A DNA stretch of 64,000 nucleotides from Providencia rettgeri (GTDB taxonomy: Bacteria; Pseudomonadota; Gammaproteobacteria; Enterobacterales; Enterobacteriaceae), in the NCBI RefSeq assembly GCF_001874625.1, contig NZ_CP017671.1, forward strand, positions 1,116,001-1,180,000, given 5' to 3'. Position 1 is the stretch's first letter. The number at the start of each line of letters is the position of its first letter. Under the pieces are notes generated by a model. The model did no database searches. It saw nothing but the letters and a program-made list of their open reading frames with translations, and was not told where the DNA came from. The position numbers were made by a program, and so were the translations under genes. Of the stretch, positions 53,696 through 63,647 are shown one piece after another.

Positions 53696-54058
53696 ATGAA
53701 AAATAGAGAGGAAATATTATGTGCTTTGAGTGGTATTAACCCGCAAGAAACTGGCTTCGGGTATACGCTTTCCGTGATCAATGGCAAATATAAAATGATC
53801 ATTTTGTATTGGTTAGCCCAACATAAAGAAGTGATCCGTTTTAATGAGTTACAACGTTGTATCGGAACGATTACTTACAAGACATTAAGTTCGACGCTTA
53901 AAGAGTTAGAAAAAGATGGTTTAGTATTTAGAGAGGAATACCCTCAAATCCCCCCTAAAGTAGAATATAGTTTAACTCCCCGAGGAAAAACGTTAATTCC
54001 AGTTCTCAATATGATGTGTGAGTGGGGGGAACAAATACGTGACGAAATAGCAAATTAA
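53696..54058 (+). CDS. HxlR-family transcriptional regulator
   Basis: 120-aa winged-helix DNA-binding protein of the HxlR (YodB/HypR) group: NGKYKMIILYWLAQHKEVIRFNELQRCIGTITYKTLSSTLKELEKDGLV and PPKVEYSLTPRGKTLIPVLNMMCEWG (in parts). Several members sense electrophiles through an N-terminal cysteine; Cys9 in EEILCALSG and Cys55 are present here. AAAGGA precedes the ATG. It is predicted to regulate the divergent oxidoreductase gene. Confidence 0.9.
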   Translation: MKNREEILCALSGINPQETGFGYTLSVINGKYKMIILYWLAQHKEVIRFNELQRCIGTITYKTLSSTLKELEKDGLVFREEYPQIPPKVEYSLTPRGKTLIPVLNMMCEWGEQIRDEIAN

Positions 54059-54208
54059 AAGTCATGCGGGCTTAACTTCTATTATGGGGGGTATTTTTAG
54101 CAATAGCCGATTAATTATTTATGGCTTAATGAGTTTCACTCGTTGAGTTGTTATTGCGCTATAAGCCTATGACTGAGCAAATATGTAATATTTTTTGTAT
54201 AAAGAATA

Positions 54209-54631
54209 TTATTTATGCAATAAGCAAACTAGCTCAGTTAATTTAGGGGCTAAAAATTCCTCTTCGGAATAATTACATGAATAAGCTTCTAGTAAATGAT
54301 TTGCGAATTGAATAAGGTCTAAACGGGTTAATGGTGTTACTTTTGTCACGATTTTATAAGCTGCAGAAATTTCATTTAAACTGATGCAGTATTCATAATA
54401 GCCTGTTTCGATGGCTTGAGTAATTTCTTGTGGAACACAAGTAAAATCAAGGTCATCAGCTTCAAGTTTTAGCTGCAGATAAGCCTGAACATCGTCCAAT
54501 ATATCGAAAGGGTAAATTTCTTGGTATTGATTGACATAGCAAATAAGTTTTTTGCGGTATTGCTCTGCTTGGAAGTCATCTAAGGTGTTGATCAGTTCTA
54601 CTAGCTGGCTATTTTCAACCCATGATTTCAT
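54209..54631 (-). CDS. Hypothetical protein (unrecognised)
   Basis: 140 aa, acidic, no signal peptide or membrane segment. It is rich in Leu, Glu and Tyr (YQEIYPFDILDDVQAYLQL, AIETGYYEYCISLNEISAAYKI), looking helical and cytosolic. I do not recognise the family. It lies alone between the HxlR regulator and emrB on the minus strand, with an AT-rich gap each side. Length and codon use look like a real gene. Confidence 0.6.
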   Translation of the reverse strand: MKSWVENSQLVELINTLDDFQAEQYRKKLICYVNQYQEIYPFDILDDVQAYLQLKLEADDLDFTCVPQEITQAIETGYYEYCISLNEISAAYKIVTKVTPLTRLDLIQFANHLLEAYSCNYSEEEFLAPKLTELVCLLHK

Positions 54632-54690
54632 GATAATTTACCTGAGCAATCTGATTAGTGAATTAGTGTATTGGTTAGAAAGGCGATAAG

Positions 54691-54721
54691 CAAAAAAATA
54701 ACCCCACATAAAAAGTGGGGC
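54691..54721 (-). terminator. Terminator of emrAB
   Basis: On the minus strand CCCCAC TTTTTAT GTGGGG followed by TTATTTTTTTGC, 20 bases past the emrB stop. Confidence 0.9.
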
Positions 54722-54740
54722 TAGGATGATAAAGCGGGGG

Positions 54741-56276
54741 CTAATGTGCACCACCACCTTTTGAACCTGCACCGAATGGAGGTTTTGCAAACCAAACAAT
54801 GACCATTAATAAGATAAAAATCCCTGCGGATAACCAAAAGATCTCATTTGCGGAGATAATAAGCCCTTGGTCTGTAATGGTTTTCGCTAAATATGCAGCA
54901 CTTTGTTGCTCATTCAAACCAATCTTTGCCAGTTCATGATACATATATTGGGCATTAGGGTTGTAAGGGTTGACAAACTCTGTGAGGTTTTCATGGTGCA
55001 TTGATTCCCTTTGTGTCCACATCGTGGTAGTAATCGATGTCCCTATTGCCCCTGCTAATGTACGGGTAAAGTTGGATAGGCTGGATGCTGAAGCCATTTT
55101 CTCAGGCGGTAGGCCTGATAAGGTAATGGTTGTTAGTGGCATAAAGAAACAGGCGATGGCTAGGCCTTGTACAAATTGTGGCCATGCTGCTGCTGCGAAA
55201 CTCATATCCGGTTCAAAGGTATAAGCTCGCCAATAGTAACAAACAGCATAGATAATAAAGCTGAATGTAACCAGATAGCGCATGTCAATTCGGTTACCAA
55301 AACGACCAATTATTGGGGTAATTAACAAGGGTAATAAACCAACGGGTGCAGAAGCCAAGCCTGCCCATGTTGCGGTATAGCCGTAAACCTCCTGCAATAA
55401 TTGGGGCAGTAATACAATGGTCCCAAAATATAGCATGTAAGCGAGGCTTAGGGATAAGCAGCCAATAGTAAAATTCCGTTCTTTAAATAGTGAAAGGTCA
55501 ATTACGGGGTGTTCATCCGTGAGCTCCCATACGATCAGGAAAGCAATAGCAACAACGGCAATTATGGTCAAAACAATAATTTCGGTAGAGTTAAACCAAT
55601 CGAGTTCTTTGCCTTGGTCAAGCATGATTTGTAATGCACCAATCCCTACTACAAGCAATACTAAACCAATAGTATCAATGCGTTGTATCGATATTTTTGT
55701 TTCACGACCTTTTAGTGTTTTCATGATGGCAAAAATAATCGCGATACTAAATGGTACGTTGATAAAAAATATCCAGCCCCAATGATAGTTGTCACTAATG
55801 TACCCACCAAGAATTGGCCCGCAAATAGGCGCAATGACAATGGTCATTGACCAAAGAGCTAATGCCATATTTCGCTTAGCTGGTGGGTAGTTATTAAGAA
55901 GCAGGCTCTGAGATAATGGGATCAGTGGTCCCGCAACTAAGCCTTGTAATACACGGAATAAAATTAGCATTTCTAAACTACTAGAAATGCCACATAGCCA
56001 TGAAGTTAAAGCAAATAGCCCTGTCGACCACAAAAATAATCTTACTTCGCCTATCCGGCGAGCTAGCCAGCCAGTGATTGGAATTGAAATTGCATTAGCG
56101 ACACCAAAGGAGGTAATTACCCAAGTTCCCTGTGAGTTAGAAGCACCTAAGTTACCCGCAATAGTTGGGATCGCTACGTTAGCAATCGTAGAGTCAAGTA
56201 CTTGCATAAAGGTTGCCAATGAAAGGGCAATAGTCATCCAAGCAAGTTTTGATCCTGTTAACGGTGCTGGCGTCAC
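54741..56276 (-). CDS. emrB: Multidrug efflux MFS permease EmrB
   Basis: DHA2-family proton antiporter with 14 membrane segments; with EmrA and TolC it exports uncouplers and hydrophobic drugs. 511 aa, nearly collinear with E. coli EmrB: ATFMQVLDSTIANVAIPTIAGNLG, GPLIPLSQSLLLNNYPPAKR and ICGPILGGYISDNYHWGWIFF. It ends with a Gly-rich GAGSKGGGAH. Start GTG with GGGAG upstream. It follows emrA after 14 bases. Confidence 0.96.
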   Translation of the reverse strand: MTPAPLTGSKLAWMTIALSLATFMQVLDSTIANVAIPTIAGNLGASNSQGTWVITSFGVANAISIPITGWLARRIGEVRLFLWSTGLFALTSWLCGISSSLEMLILFRVLQGLVAGPLIPLSQSLLLNNYPPAKRNMALALWSMTIVIAPICGPILGGYISDNYHWGWIFFINVPFSIAIIFAIMKTLKGRETKISIQRIDTIGLVLLVVGIGALQIMLDQGKELDWFNSTEIIVLTIIAVVAIAFLIVWELTDEHPVIDLSLFKERNFTIGCLSLSLAYMLYFGTIVLLPQLLQEVYGYTATWAGLASAPVGLLPLLITPIIGRFGNRIDMRYLVTFSFIIYAVCYYWRAYTFEPDMSFAAAAWPQFVQGLAIACFFMPLTTITLSGLPPEKMASASSLSNFTRTLAGAIGTSITTTMWTQRESMHHENLTEFVNPYNPNAQYMYHELAKIGLNEQQSAAYLAKTITDQGLIISANEIFWLSAGIFILLMVIVWFAKPPFGAGSKGGGAH

Positions 56277-56290
56277 GGTTGCTCCCTCAC

Positions 56291-57487
56291 TTATTTATTC
56301 CCTGAGTTATTATTAATTATCTCAGTAACTATTTTATCGGCAGGTGACATATCAACGGCTAATGCTGCAGTATGGTATGCAGGTGTATCGCGCATGCCTT
56401 TAGAAAGTACTTTGCCATCTTTATTTAAAGTATCGACGGTCACTTCAGTTGATAACCCTATGCGCAGGGGATGCTCTTCAACTTGATTAGCATCTAAGGC
56501 GATACGAACGGGGAGACGTTGTACGACTTTGATCCAATTACCGCTCGCATTTTGTGCGGGGAGTAATGAAAATGCACTTCCTGTCCCCATATCTAAACCG
56601 ACGACGGTTCCATTGAAAACAATATCTTTACCGTAGAAATCAGTGGTGACCTTTGCAGTTTGGCCAATACGCATATCCGCAAGTTGAGTTTCTTTAAAAT
56701 TAGCGTCAATCCACATGCCACTAGAAGGGACGATAGCCATTAATGGTGTTGAAGGCGTAATCTGTGAACCTACTTGTACACTGCGGCGGGAAACATAACC
56801 ATCGACGGGGCTGACGATTTTAGTTCGTTGTAAGGTTAACCAAGCGTTTCTCACTTGTGTTGCGGCTTGTTCTACAGCGGGTTGTTTTGCTATTGGGGTG
56901 TTAAGAACAATGGCTTGATTGGCATTGTACTGTTCAATTGCCATATCTAATGCGGCTTTTGCACTGACGACAGCCTCTCTGGCATGTTGTAGTTCTTCTT
57001 TGCCGATAACATTGCTACTACCTAGAACTTCTCTGCGTTTTAAATCATTTTGTAATCGGTTAAGTTCTGAACGCTTAACGGCAATGTTCGCTTGCAATTG
57101 GCGGCTGTTAATTATGTGTTGGCGTGTTTGGCGCACACTATTGGCAAGTTCTGTTTTTGCTTTTTCAAGTGCTATTTCTGCATCCCTAGGGTCGAGCGTG
57201 ACTAGCGTGGTCCCACTTTTGACGAAGTCAGTGTTATCAACATTGACCGTCATGACACTTCCAGAAACTTGAGATTGGATTTGTACTTGGTTACCTGCGA
57301 CATATGCATTGTCTGTAGACTCATAATGACGAAGTACGAGATACCAGTAAACAGCCCAGCCAACGCCAATAGCAATAAAAATAATGGTTAAAAACACGAG
57401 CGCATTTCTACGTTGTCTTTTTTTATTTGGTTGGGGAGTCTGCGTTTGTTGCATTTCCTCAGGGGAACTCATACTCATATTCTCCAT
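56291..57487 (-). CDS. emrA: Multidrug efflux periplasmic adaptor EmrA
   Basis: Membrane-fusion protein of the EmrAB-TolC pump. 398 aa: a cytoplasmic basic start with KKRQRRNA, one transmembrane helix at about 28-48, then a periplasmic HlyD-type biotinyl-lipoyl and coiled-coil region (YVAGNQVQIQSQVSGSV, KTELANSVRQTRQHI). It is upstream of emrB and about 200 bases downstream of mprA, so it may be read with mprA or from its own promoter. Confidence 0.95.
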   Translation of the reverse strand: MENMSMSSPEEMQQTQTPQPNKKRQRRNALVFLTIIFIAIGVGWAVYWYLVLRHYESTDNAYVAGNQVQIQSQVSGSVMTVNVDNTDFVKSGTTLVTLDPRDAEIALEKAKTELANSVRQTRQHIINSRQLQANIAVKRSELNRLQNDLKRREVLGSSNVIGKEELQHAREAVVSAKAALDMAIEQYNANQAIVLNTPIAKQPAVEQAATQVRNAWLTLQRTKIVSPVDGYVSRRSVQVGSQITPSTPLMAIVPSSGMWIDANFKETQLADMRIGQTAKVTTDFYGKDIVFNGTVVGLDMGTGSAFSLLPAQNASGNWIKVVQRLPVRIALDANQVEEHPLRIGLSTEVTVDTLNKDGKVLSKGMRDTPAYHTAALAVDMSPADKIVTEIINNNSGNK

Positions 57488-57688
57488 GTTCGATGGATAG
57501 GGATCACAATTGTTTCCAGTAGTTAGGGATTAACCACTGGAAACTAAGACTACAAATGATTTTGCTGCTCGATGGGATATCGCAAAGCATAAGAATGAAA
57601 GGATAACGAAATATTGTTAGCTGAAAAGTTTTTTTTCACCTTTGAGCGTAAGAATGCCTCAAATACATTAACCCTATAAAGATCATGG

Positions 57689-58204
57689 TTAATCTTTTAT
57701 CGTATCCAGTTTGGTGAGTAATTTACGCATCAGCATATCCAGCTGTTGTTTTTCATTAGCATCCAAAACAGACCAAATATCAATAAGGGCGCCATGCTGA
57801 GGTGGCAATAAACCATTTAAGAATTCAGTTCCTTTCTCAGTCAAATGCAAGTGTAGGCAACGTCTGTCGTTATGGCTTTCTTTACGTTCAATCCAACCAT
57901 TTTTTTCAAGCTCATCGGCTATGCGTGTGGCGTTGGTTCGTGAGGAACCGAGTGCTGCACTAAGTTCAGAGGGCTGGATACTACGGGAGTCTTTTGTATC
58001 AAGGATCATTAATGCCATGAATAAAGTTTCATTAATACCTTGAGCTCTTAACATGTTATTACGTGATTCAAGTAGCTTGCCATGAACATGCATACATAGG
58101 CGTGTTAAGAGAATTTCTTGATACGGAATCGGTGCTTCATGTGAATCTTGCTGTGCAACACGAGCGTTTAGTAGTTCTTCAGTCGGTGTAAATGAACTTT
58201 CCAT
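57689..58204 (-). CDS. mprA: MarR-family repressor MprA (EmrR)
   Basis: Repressor of the emr operon that is released by hydrophobic drugs and uncouplers. 171 aa; winged helix at about 60-140 with [47 protein letters not shown] (in parts). It matches E. coli MprA, including the position just upstream of emrA. The 58205-58330 region upstream probably holds its promoter. Confidence 0.95.
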   Translation of the reverse strand: MESSFTPTEELLNARVAQQDSHEAPIPYQEILLTRLCMHVHGKLLESRNNMLRAQGINETLFMALMILDTKDSRSIQPSELSAALGSSRTNATRIADELEKNGWIERKESHNDRRCLHLHLTEKGTEFLNGLLPPQHGALIDIWSVLDANEKQQLDMLMRKLLTKLDTIKD

Positions 58205-58380
58205 TATTTGGATACCTTATTAGTTTCAGTTGGTAAGATTACAACTGTCATCAACCACCTAAATGGTATATTAAAAGATAGAATTAGCAATTATACTTAC
58301 TTAATACCGTCGATTTTATTTTGATTATGATACATCATTCATAAATTTTATGAATGTAATTTACAGGTTTCAGTATAGCG

Positions 58381-58418
58381 TAACCAATCATTTTTGCTTT
58401 TTTAGACATGATTGGTTA
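58381..58418. repeat. Perfect 11-base inverted repeat
   Basis: TAACCAATCAT (58381-58391) and ATGATTGGTTA (58408-58418) are exact complements separated by a 16-base T-rich segment. A near-perfect 21-base palindrome, CATTCATAAATTTTATGAATG, lies just upstream at 58336-58356. The role is unknown. Confidence 0.6.
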
Positions 58419-58816
58419 TGAAGCAACCAAAAATAAATCGATTTAGGCACTAAATATAATCATATAAAACAATATATAATCACATCACATTAACTCAATA
58501 CCACTTTTTTTATTACTCAATAATTACAAGTTAGATGGAACATTTTAATTATTACGTATAAATACCGAGTTTTGTTTAATTTATATATTATTCTATGTGT
58601 TAATAATTGCCATAACTAACTATTAGTATACCTTTTAATTAAGATATAGTATTTGTTTAACAGTGTCATTTGCTAACTTTCGCCTTAGTTATTATAACAA
58701 ATAAAACTATTTAATGAATATATGAATATTTATTAATTCAATATTCAAAATATTTATTTGATAAACTTATAGGGTATCACTTTGATATGTTAGGTTTGTT
58801 TATGTGTTAAAGCACT

Positions 58817-58856
58817 GCAGCTAGCATTTTGTCTGAAATGTTAGCTGCGTTTTTAT
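58817..58856 (+). terminator. Strong hairpin with plus-strand T-run, next to the MFS gene stop
   Basis: Thirteen-base arms GCAGCTAGCATTT and AAATGTTAGCTGC (one G-T pair) with a TGTCTG loop, followed on the plus strand by GTTTTTATC. No plus-strand gene precedes it. On the minus strand it lies 20 bases past the MFS stop and could end that transcript, although the T-run on that side is poor. Confidence 0.65.
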
Positions 58857-58867
58857 CTGCAGAAACG

Positions 58868-60067
58868 TTATTGATCCTGCGCGGTGATGGTAGGGTCAAA
58901 ACGAATACCAATTGCCCAAATAATTAAACTGATTGCAGTTAAGATAACACCGGAAATGGCTACGCCTTCCCATCCTGCATGTTCATAAGCATAACCCGAA
59001 AGTAGTGAGCCTAGCGCTCCACCAATAAAATAACTGGTCATATAACCGGCAGTAAGCCGATTACGAGCCTCTGGTAAAATACGGTATAACGTACTTTGAC
59101 TTGTTACGTGAACAGCTTGTACTGCAAGGTCGAGAACTAAGACGCCAATAATAAATGCAACGAGAGAGTGTTTAGCTAACCCTATAGGTATCCACGATAA
59201 CAACAACAAAACGAGCCCAATTGTGGTCAGGAGTTTACCTTTCCCTTTATCAACAAGATGTCCTGCCTGAGATGCCATGAATGCTCCAGCAGCCCCAACC
59301 AGACCAAATAAGCCAATAGTGCCTTCAGAGTAATTAAACGGTGGGCTTGCCAATAAAAAAGCCATCGCTGTCCATAGTAAACCAAAATTAGCAAATGAAA
59401 GTGCTCCGAGCGAGGCTCTTACGGCAAGCACGGGAGTACCAAAAAATAAGCGACCGATAGAGCCAAGTAACTGAAAATAGTTCAGATTGGTTTTTTGGTG
59501 ATAGCGAGGCAATTTGATGGCTAGCACAATCATCAATAGGATCAATAAAGCGAAAGCTACCCAATAGATAGCTCTCCAGCCACCCACCATGGCGACAGCC
59601 CCTGAAACTGTCCTTGCAAGTAAAATCCCAAGCAGTAACCCACTCATAATGATACCAACCGCTTTACCGCGTTGATGTGGTTTGGCGATAGATGCTGCTA
59701 GTGGAATAAGTACTTGAGCGACCACTGAAAATAAACCAGTGAGAGCTGTACCTAATAATATTTGCCATACATGATTTGATAAAGCTGTAATTAGGAGACC
59801 TAACGCGGAAAGAAAGGTCATAACCAAAATTAAGCGTTTACGTTCAAATAAATCCCCTAAAGGGACTAAAAATAGTAAACCAGCAGCGTACCCCAACTGG
59901 GCAGCGGTCACAATAAACCCAGCCATATTGGTGGTAAGGTTAAATTGCTCGGCAATAGTCTCTAACAGAGGTTGAGCATAGTAATTACTAGCGACAACTA
60001 AACCTGTCGAAATTGCCATTAAAATGGTTAGGCCAGTAGTGAGTTCAGCCGTTTGTGGTTGTTTCAT
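58868..60067 (-). CDS. MFS transporter, YgaY-like (putative drug/metabolite efflux)
   Basis: 399 aa, 12 predicted membrane segments. LGYAAGLLFLVPLGDLFERKRLILV carries the MFS loop 2-3 motif. GMIMSGLLLGILLARTVSGAVA-type motif C is typical of efflux antiporters. It sits between proX and mprA, where E. coli K-12 has the broken ygaY, so this appears to be an intact orthologue by position. Substrate unknown. Confidence 0.85.
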   Translation of the reverse strand: MKQPQTAELTTGLTILMAISTGLVVASNYYAQPLLETIAEQFNLTTNMAGFIVTAAQLGYAAGLLFLVPLGDLFERKRLILVMTFLSALGLLITALSNHVWQILLGTALTGLFSVVAQVLIPLAASIAKPHQRGKAVGIIMSGLLLGILLARTVSGAVAMVGGWRAIYWVAFALLILLMIVLAIKLPRYHQKTNLNYFQLLGSIGRLFFGTPVLAVRASLGALSFANFGLLWTAMAFLLASPPFNYSEGTIGLFGLVGAAGAFMASQAGHLVDKGKGKLLTTIGLVLLLLSWIPIGLAKHSLVAFIIGVLVLDLAVQAVHVTSQSTLYRILPEARNRLTAGYMTSYFIGGALGSLLSGYAYEHAGWEGVAISGVILTAISLIIWAIGIRFDPTITAQDQ

Positions 60068-60147
60068 TTTTTATTACCAATCATCAATTAGGCAAATACT
60101 ATAAACAAAATTCAAAAGCTTGGTTTATTTCTTTTCGCTATTTATAA

Positions 60148-60180
60148 AAAAAACCATCTTCAAGAAGAAGATGGTTTTTA
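60148..60180 (-). terminator. Terminator of proVWX
   Basis: Stem AAACCATCTTC/GAAGATGGTTT with a short loop; on the minus strand a run of T follows (TTTTTTTATAAA). It lies about 22 bases past the proX stop. Confidence 0.92.
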
Positions 60181-60201
60181 GTTTTTGCTCAGTAGTTTAA
60201 C

Positions 60202-61197
60202 TTATTTGGCAGCTTGTTTTGCTTCTTCAACCCAGCCATCGAAAGTGGATTGGTGTGCTTTAATCCATCCATTCACATGGCGTTCAATATCAGCTTGAGA
60301 AGCTTCTCCATTATGCATCCTTAAGTTTTGCGCATTCACATCGGCAATAGGTAATTTCATAATGGAAAACAATTTCGCCGCAGCAGGGTTATCGGCAGCC
60401 CATTTTTTATTCGCTACAATGTGCATTGTGTTTGGTGGGAAACCATAGTTTTTGCCATTAGGAAGCGTAGTATCTGTTTTTTCACCATTCGGCATTGCCG
60501 AGAAAGGCACTTCTAACCAAACTACATCACGGCCTGGTTTTAACACATCACTGATCCAGTAAGGGGTCCAGGTATAGTAGAAAATAGGTTTCCCTTCTTT
60601 GTAGCGCGTGATGGTATCGGCCATCATAGCCGCGTAGTTTCCTTGATTGTGATCGATAGATTTTTCAAGGTCGTAAGCTTTTAAATGTGTATTGATCGCA
60701 GCTTCACAGCCCCAACCGGGGTTACAGCCAGTTAAGTCCGCTTTACCGTTACCGTTAGAGTCAAATAATTTTGCGATTTTTGGGTCTTTTAATTGCTCAA
60801 TGTTGGTAATGTTATATTTATCAGCGGTTTTTTTATCAATTAAATAGCCTTGTGCTGCATTGACAACATAGTCCCCTTGGCGATAAAAGGCTTTATCACC
60901 ACCGGCAGCTTCATATTGTGCATCATGTAAAGGTACCCAACTTACGGCTAGGAAAGTTGCGTCTCCATTGGCAATAGAGGAATAGGCAACGTTGTAATCC
61001 ACTTCTTTGATAGGGTTAATATCATAGCCGAGCTTTTCAAGGGCTTTTGAGACAATTAAGGTTTGGAATGTTTCCTCACTGATGGTGCTTTGTACAGGGT
61101 TTATTTTAATTCCTTTACCCGGTAATGACTCCGCATACGCGAGTGAAGAGCTAAGAATAGCAGTCAGGGCAGTTGCAAGAATAATTGGCTTTCTCAT
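60202..61197 (-). CDS. proX: Glycine betaine/proline ABC transporter substrate-binding protein
   Basis: Periplasmic receptor of the ProU osmoprotectant importer. 331 aa with a signal peptide ending ...SLAYA before ESLPGKGI. The binding region includes aromatic-rich [37 protein letters not shown] and a CNPGWGCE disulfide pair, as in E. coli ProX. The ATG at 61197 has AAGGAT upstream; the frame is open beyond it. It is third gene of proVWX. Confidence 0.95.
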   Translation of the reverse strand: MRKPIILATALTAILSSSLAYAESLPGKGIKINPVQSTISEETFQTLIVSKALEKLGYDINPIKEVDYNVAYSSIANGDATFLAVSWVPLHDAQYEAAGGDKAFYRQGDYVVNAAQGYLIDKKTADKYNITNIEQLKDPKIAKLFDSNGNGKADLTGCNPGWGCEAAINTHLKAYDLEKSIDHNQGNYAAMMADTITRYKEGKPIFYYTWTPYWISDVLKPGRDVVWLEVPFSAMPNGEKTDTTLPNGKNYGFPPNTMHIVANKKWAADNPAAAKLFSIMKLPIADVNAQNLRMHNGEASQADIERHVNGWIKAHQSTFDGWVEEAKQAAK

Positions 61198-61291
61198 TAT
61201 GTTTATCCTTCTATTTTGGTTCGTCGCTTGGCTTTGCAAGCGAAGAGCCAAATAATGGCTCTATCGTGGATGGAGGATGTGTTGAACGTGT

Positions 61292-62455
61292 TTATTTTTT
61301 ACTGAATGGGCGAGTGATTAACCCAATAGGGCCTTTTTGATACCAGCGTGATAGTGCTTTGCCACGTGTATCTTGGCCTAACGATTGTGTAAAGCGGTCT
61401 AATACGATAGCAAGGATTACGATCCCAACCCCACCAACAGAGGCTAATCCCATATCTAAGCGTCCTATCCCGCGTAGTACCATTTGTCCTAAGCCCCCGA
61501 CAGCAATCATAGAGGCGATCACCACCATGGATAGTGCTAACATCAATGTTTGGTTTACCCCTGCCATAATTGTCGGCATAGCTAAAGGTAACTGGACTTT
61601 GAATAGCATTTGGCTAGGGCTGGCTCCGAATGACTCTGCGGCTTCAATTAAGTCTGCTGGGACTTGTTTAATACCTAAAATGGTTAAACGAATGATCGGG
61701 GGTAATGCAAAAATAATGGTGACCACCACGCCAGGTACATTACCAATACCAAATAACATCACAATGGGGACTAGGTAGACAAACGCGGGTGTTGTTTGCA
61801 TGGCATCGAGTAGTGGACGGACTACTTTTGCTGCTCTATCACTACGTGCAAGCCATATTCCGAGGGGTAACCCGATAACAATACAAAATAACAGAGACGT
61901 TAATACTAATGATAATGTGACCATGGCTTCTGACCATGCTCCGATTGCCCCGATAACAATCATTGAAACGAATGTTGCAATACCCATTGCTCTTCCTGCG
62001 AATTGCCATGCTAATAAAGCAAATAAAATAATGGCGACGGGGGAGGGCAGGGAGGTTAAAAATTGCTCGAACCCACTGAGAATAAAATCAATTGGTGCAC
62101 GAATAGCTTGGAATACTGGGCGAAAATTTTGTACTACCCAATCAATACCGTGAGTTACCCACGAATCTAATGGTAACAATGTGTGCTGAAATGGGTCCAT
62201 AAAGTTAAATTGATCAATTGATACGCCATCTGTTGGCGCTGCATCTAACCAGTCGTTGCTGCCAGATTCCGCTGGTGCATCTGTTGTTGGGGCATTACCC
62301 CATGGGTCATCTGAAGATGTTTGGCTATTATCGGAGCTCGCAGCCCATGGATCATCAGCAGCAGTTTCTGGGGTTTGTGTTGGGGCTTCTTGCACTGAAG
62401 CATCCGCCCATGGATCTTGCTGGTTAGTTGTTTGTTCTTGATTATGTTTACTCAT
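61292..62455 (-). CDS. proW: Glycine betaine/proline ABC transporter permease
   Basis: Membrane component of ProU. 387 aa, longer than the 354 aa of E. coli. The first 70 residues are a cytoplasmic, acidic, low-complexity tail with repeated DPW/DW motifs (QDPWAD, DDPWAA, DDPWGN, NDWLD). Conserved permease sequence follows, including [19 protein letters not shown] and [26 protein letters not shown], and the EAA loop [26 protein letters not shown]. It overlaps proV by eight bases. Confidence 0.95.
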   Translation of the reverse strand: MSKHNQEQTTNQQDPWADASVQEAPTQTPETAADDPWAASSDNSQTSSDDPWGNAPTTDAPAESGSNDWLDAAPTDGVSIDQFNFMDPFQHTLLPLDSWVTHGIDWVVQNFRPVFQAIRAPIDFILSGFEQFLTSLPSPVAIILFALLAWQFAGRAMGIATFVSMIVIGAIGAWSEAMVTLSLVLTSLLFCIVIGLPLGIWLARSDRAAKVVRPLLDAMQTTPAFVYLVPIVMLFGIGNVPGVVVTIIFALPPIIRLTILGIKQVPADLIEAAESFGASPSQMLFKVQLPLAMPTIMAGVNQTLMLALSMVVIASMIAVGGLGQMVLRGIGRLDMGLASVGGVGIVILAIVLDRFTQSLGQDTRGKALSRWYQKGPIGLITRPFSKK

Positions 62456-63647
62456 TTGGCGTCTCCTTATCCAGTGCTTGCAACAGCATTCCTTTCGAAA
62501 TTACCCCCAAATAACGATTTTTTTCGTTAATGACTGGTACCGCACAAGGAGCTTGCGCTACAGTTGAGATAACTTCATTCAAAGATGTATCGCCTTGAAT
62601 AGGCTCGATATCGGTTAAAATTGCAGATTCAATACCGGCTTTTTCACGGAGCGCTTTTTCGAGGGATTCAACAGAAACGACACCGACAAAGGTATGACCT
62701 CGAGAGATCAAATAACCATGATAGCGGTCCTCGTCATTTAGAACTTTAAGGGCAGAACGCGGACCAAAACCCGGTGCGATATGTAAAAGAGCATCAGGTC
62801 GCCGACGAGCAATATCTTTGGCACTAAAGACTTGGCTAATATCAACGCCACGGAAGAATGTTTTGACGTAATCATTCGCAGGGTTATTCAGAATTTCATC
62901 TGGAGTGCCTATTTGAACAACGACTCCCCCTTGCATGATGGCAATGCGATCACCAATTCTCATGGCTTCATCAAGGTCATGGGAAATAAAAACAACGGTG
63001 CGCTGTTTATCCCCTTGTAAAGAGAGCAACTCATCTTGCATTTCAGTTCGGATCAAGGGATCTAGCGCAGAAAAAGCCTCATCCATTAATAGGATATCAG
63101 GGTCATTGGCTAGTGCTCTTGCCAACCCTATACGTTGACGCATACCTCCTGACAGTTCATCAGGGTATGAGTTAGCCCATTTCTCTAGGTTGACTTGTTG
63201 AAGGGCATCCATTGCTTTTTTATGCCGTTCTTCTTTCGAAATACCAGAAAGTTCCATACCAAAAGCAGTGTTATCAATCACGTTCATATGCGGCATAAGT
63301 GCAAATGATTGAAACACCATACTGATTTTAGTTCGTCGAACTTCACGCAGTGCTTTGTCAGTAATACCGGAGATGTCTTCTCCATCAATCATGACTTGGC
63401 CACTTGTCGGTTCTATCAGGCGATTGAGGAGGCGTACCAACGTGGATTTCCCTGAGCCAGAAAGCCCCATCACGACAAAGATCTCGCCTTCTTCAATCGT
63501 CAGATTAACATCTTGAACACCTACGGTTAGGCCTGTTTTTTCAAAGATATCATCTTTACTCATTCCTGATTTCAGTAGCTTGAAGGCCGGATCAGGATTT
63601 TCCCCAAAAATTTTATATAAATTTTTAACTTCTAATTTTGTTGCCAT
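62448..63647 (-). CDS. proV: Glycine betaine/proline ABC transporter ATP-binding protein
   Basis: ATPase of ProU, 399 aa. Walker A is GLSGSGKST; the signature [15 protein letters not shown] and Walker [14 protein letters not shown] follow. A tandem CBS region (about 275-395) couples uptake to osmolarity in this family. It starts the proVWX operon, reading away from an AT-rich 353-base upstream region. Confidence 0.97.
   Translation of the reverse strand: MATKLEVKNLYKIFGENPDPAFKLLKSGMSKDDIFEKTGLTVGVQDVNLTIEEGEIFVVMGLSGSGKSTLVRLLNRLIEPTSGQVMIDGEDISGITDKALREVRRTKISMVFQSFALMPHMNVIDNTAFGMELSGISKEERHKKAMDALQQVNLEKWANSYPDELSGGMRQRIGLARALANDPDILLMDEAFSALDPLIRTEMQDELLSLQGDKQRTVVFISHDLDEAMRIGDRIAIMQGGVVVQIGTPDEILNNPANDYVKTFFRGVDISQVFSAKDIARRRPDALLHIAPGFGPRSALKVLNDEDRYHGYLISRGHTFVGVVSVESLEKALREKAGIESAILTDIEPIQGDTSLNEVISTVAQAPCAVPVINEKNRYLGVISKGMLLQALDKETPNE

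Larger units (their letters stand above)
58205..58867. other. 663-base gene-free region upstream of mprA
   Basis: Strongly AT-rich, no convincing reading frame. In E. coli ygaZ and ygaH lie at this point; neither is found here. It contains a near-perfect palindrome (58336-58356), a perfect 11-base inverted repeat (58381-58418) and a strong terminator-like hairpin at its right end, listed separately. Confidence 0.6.
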
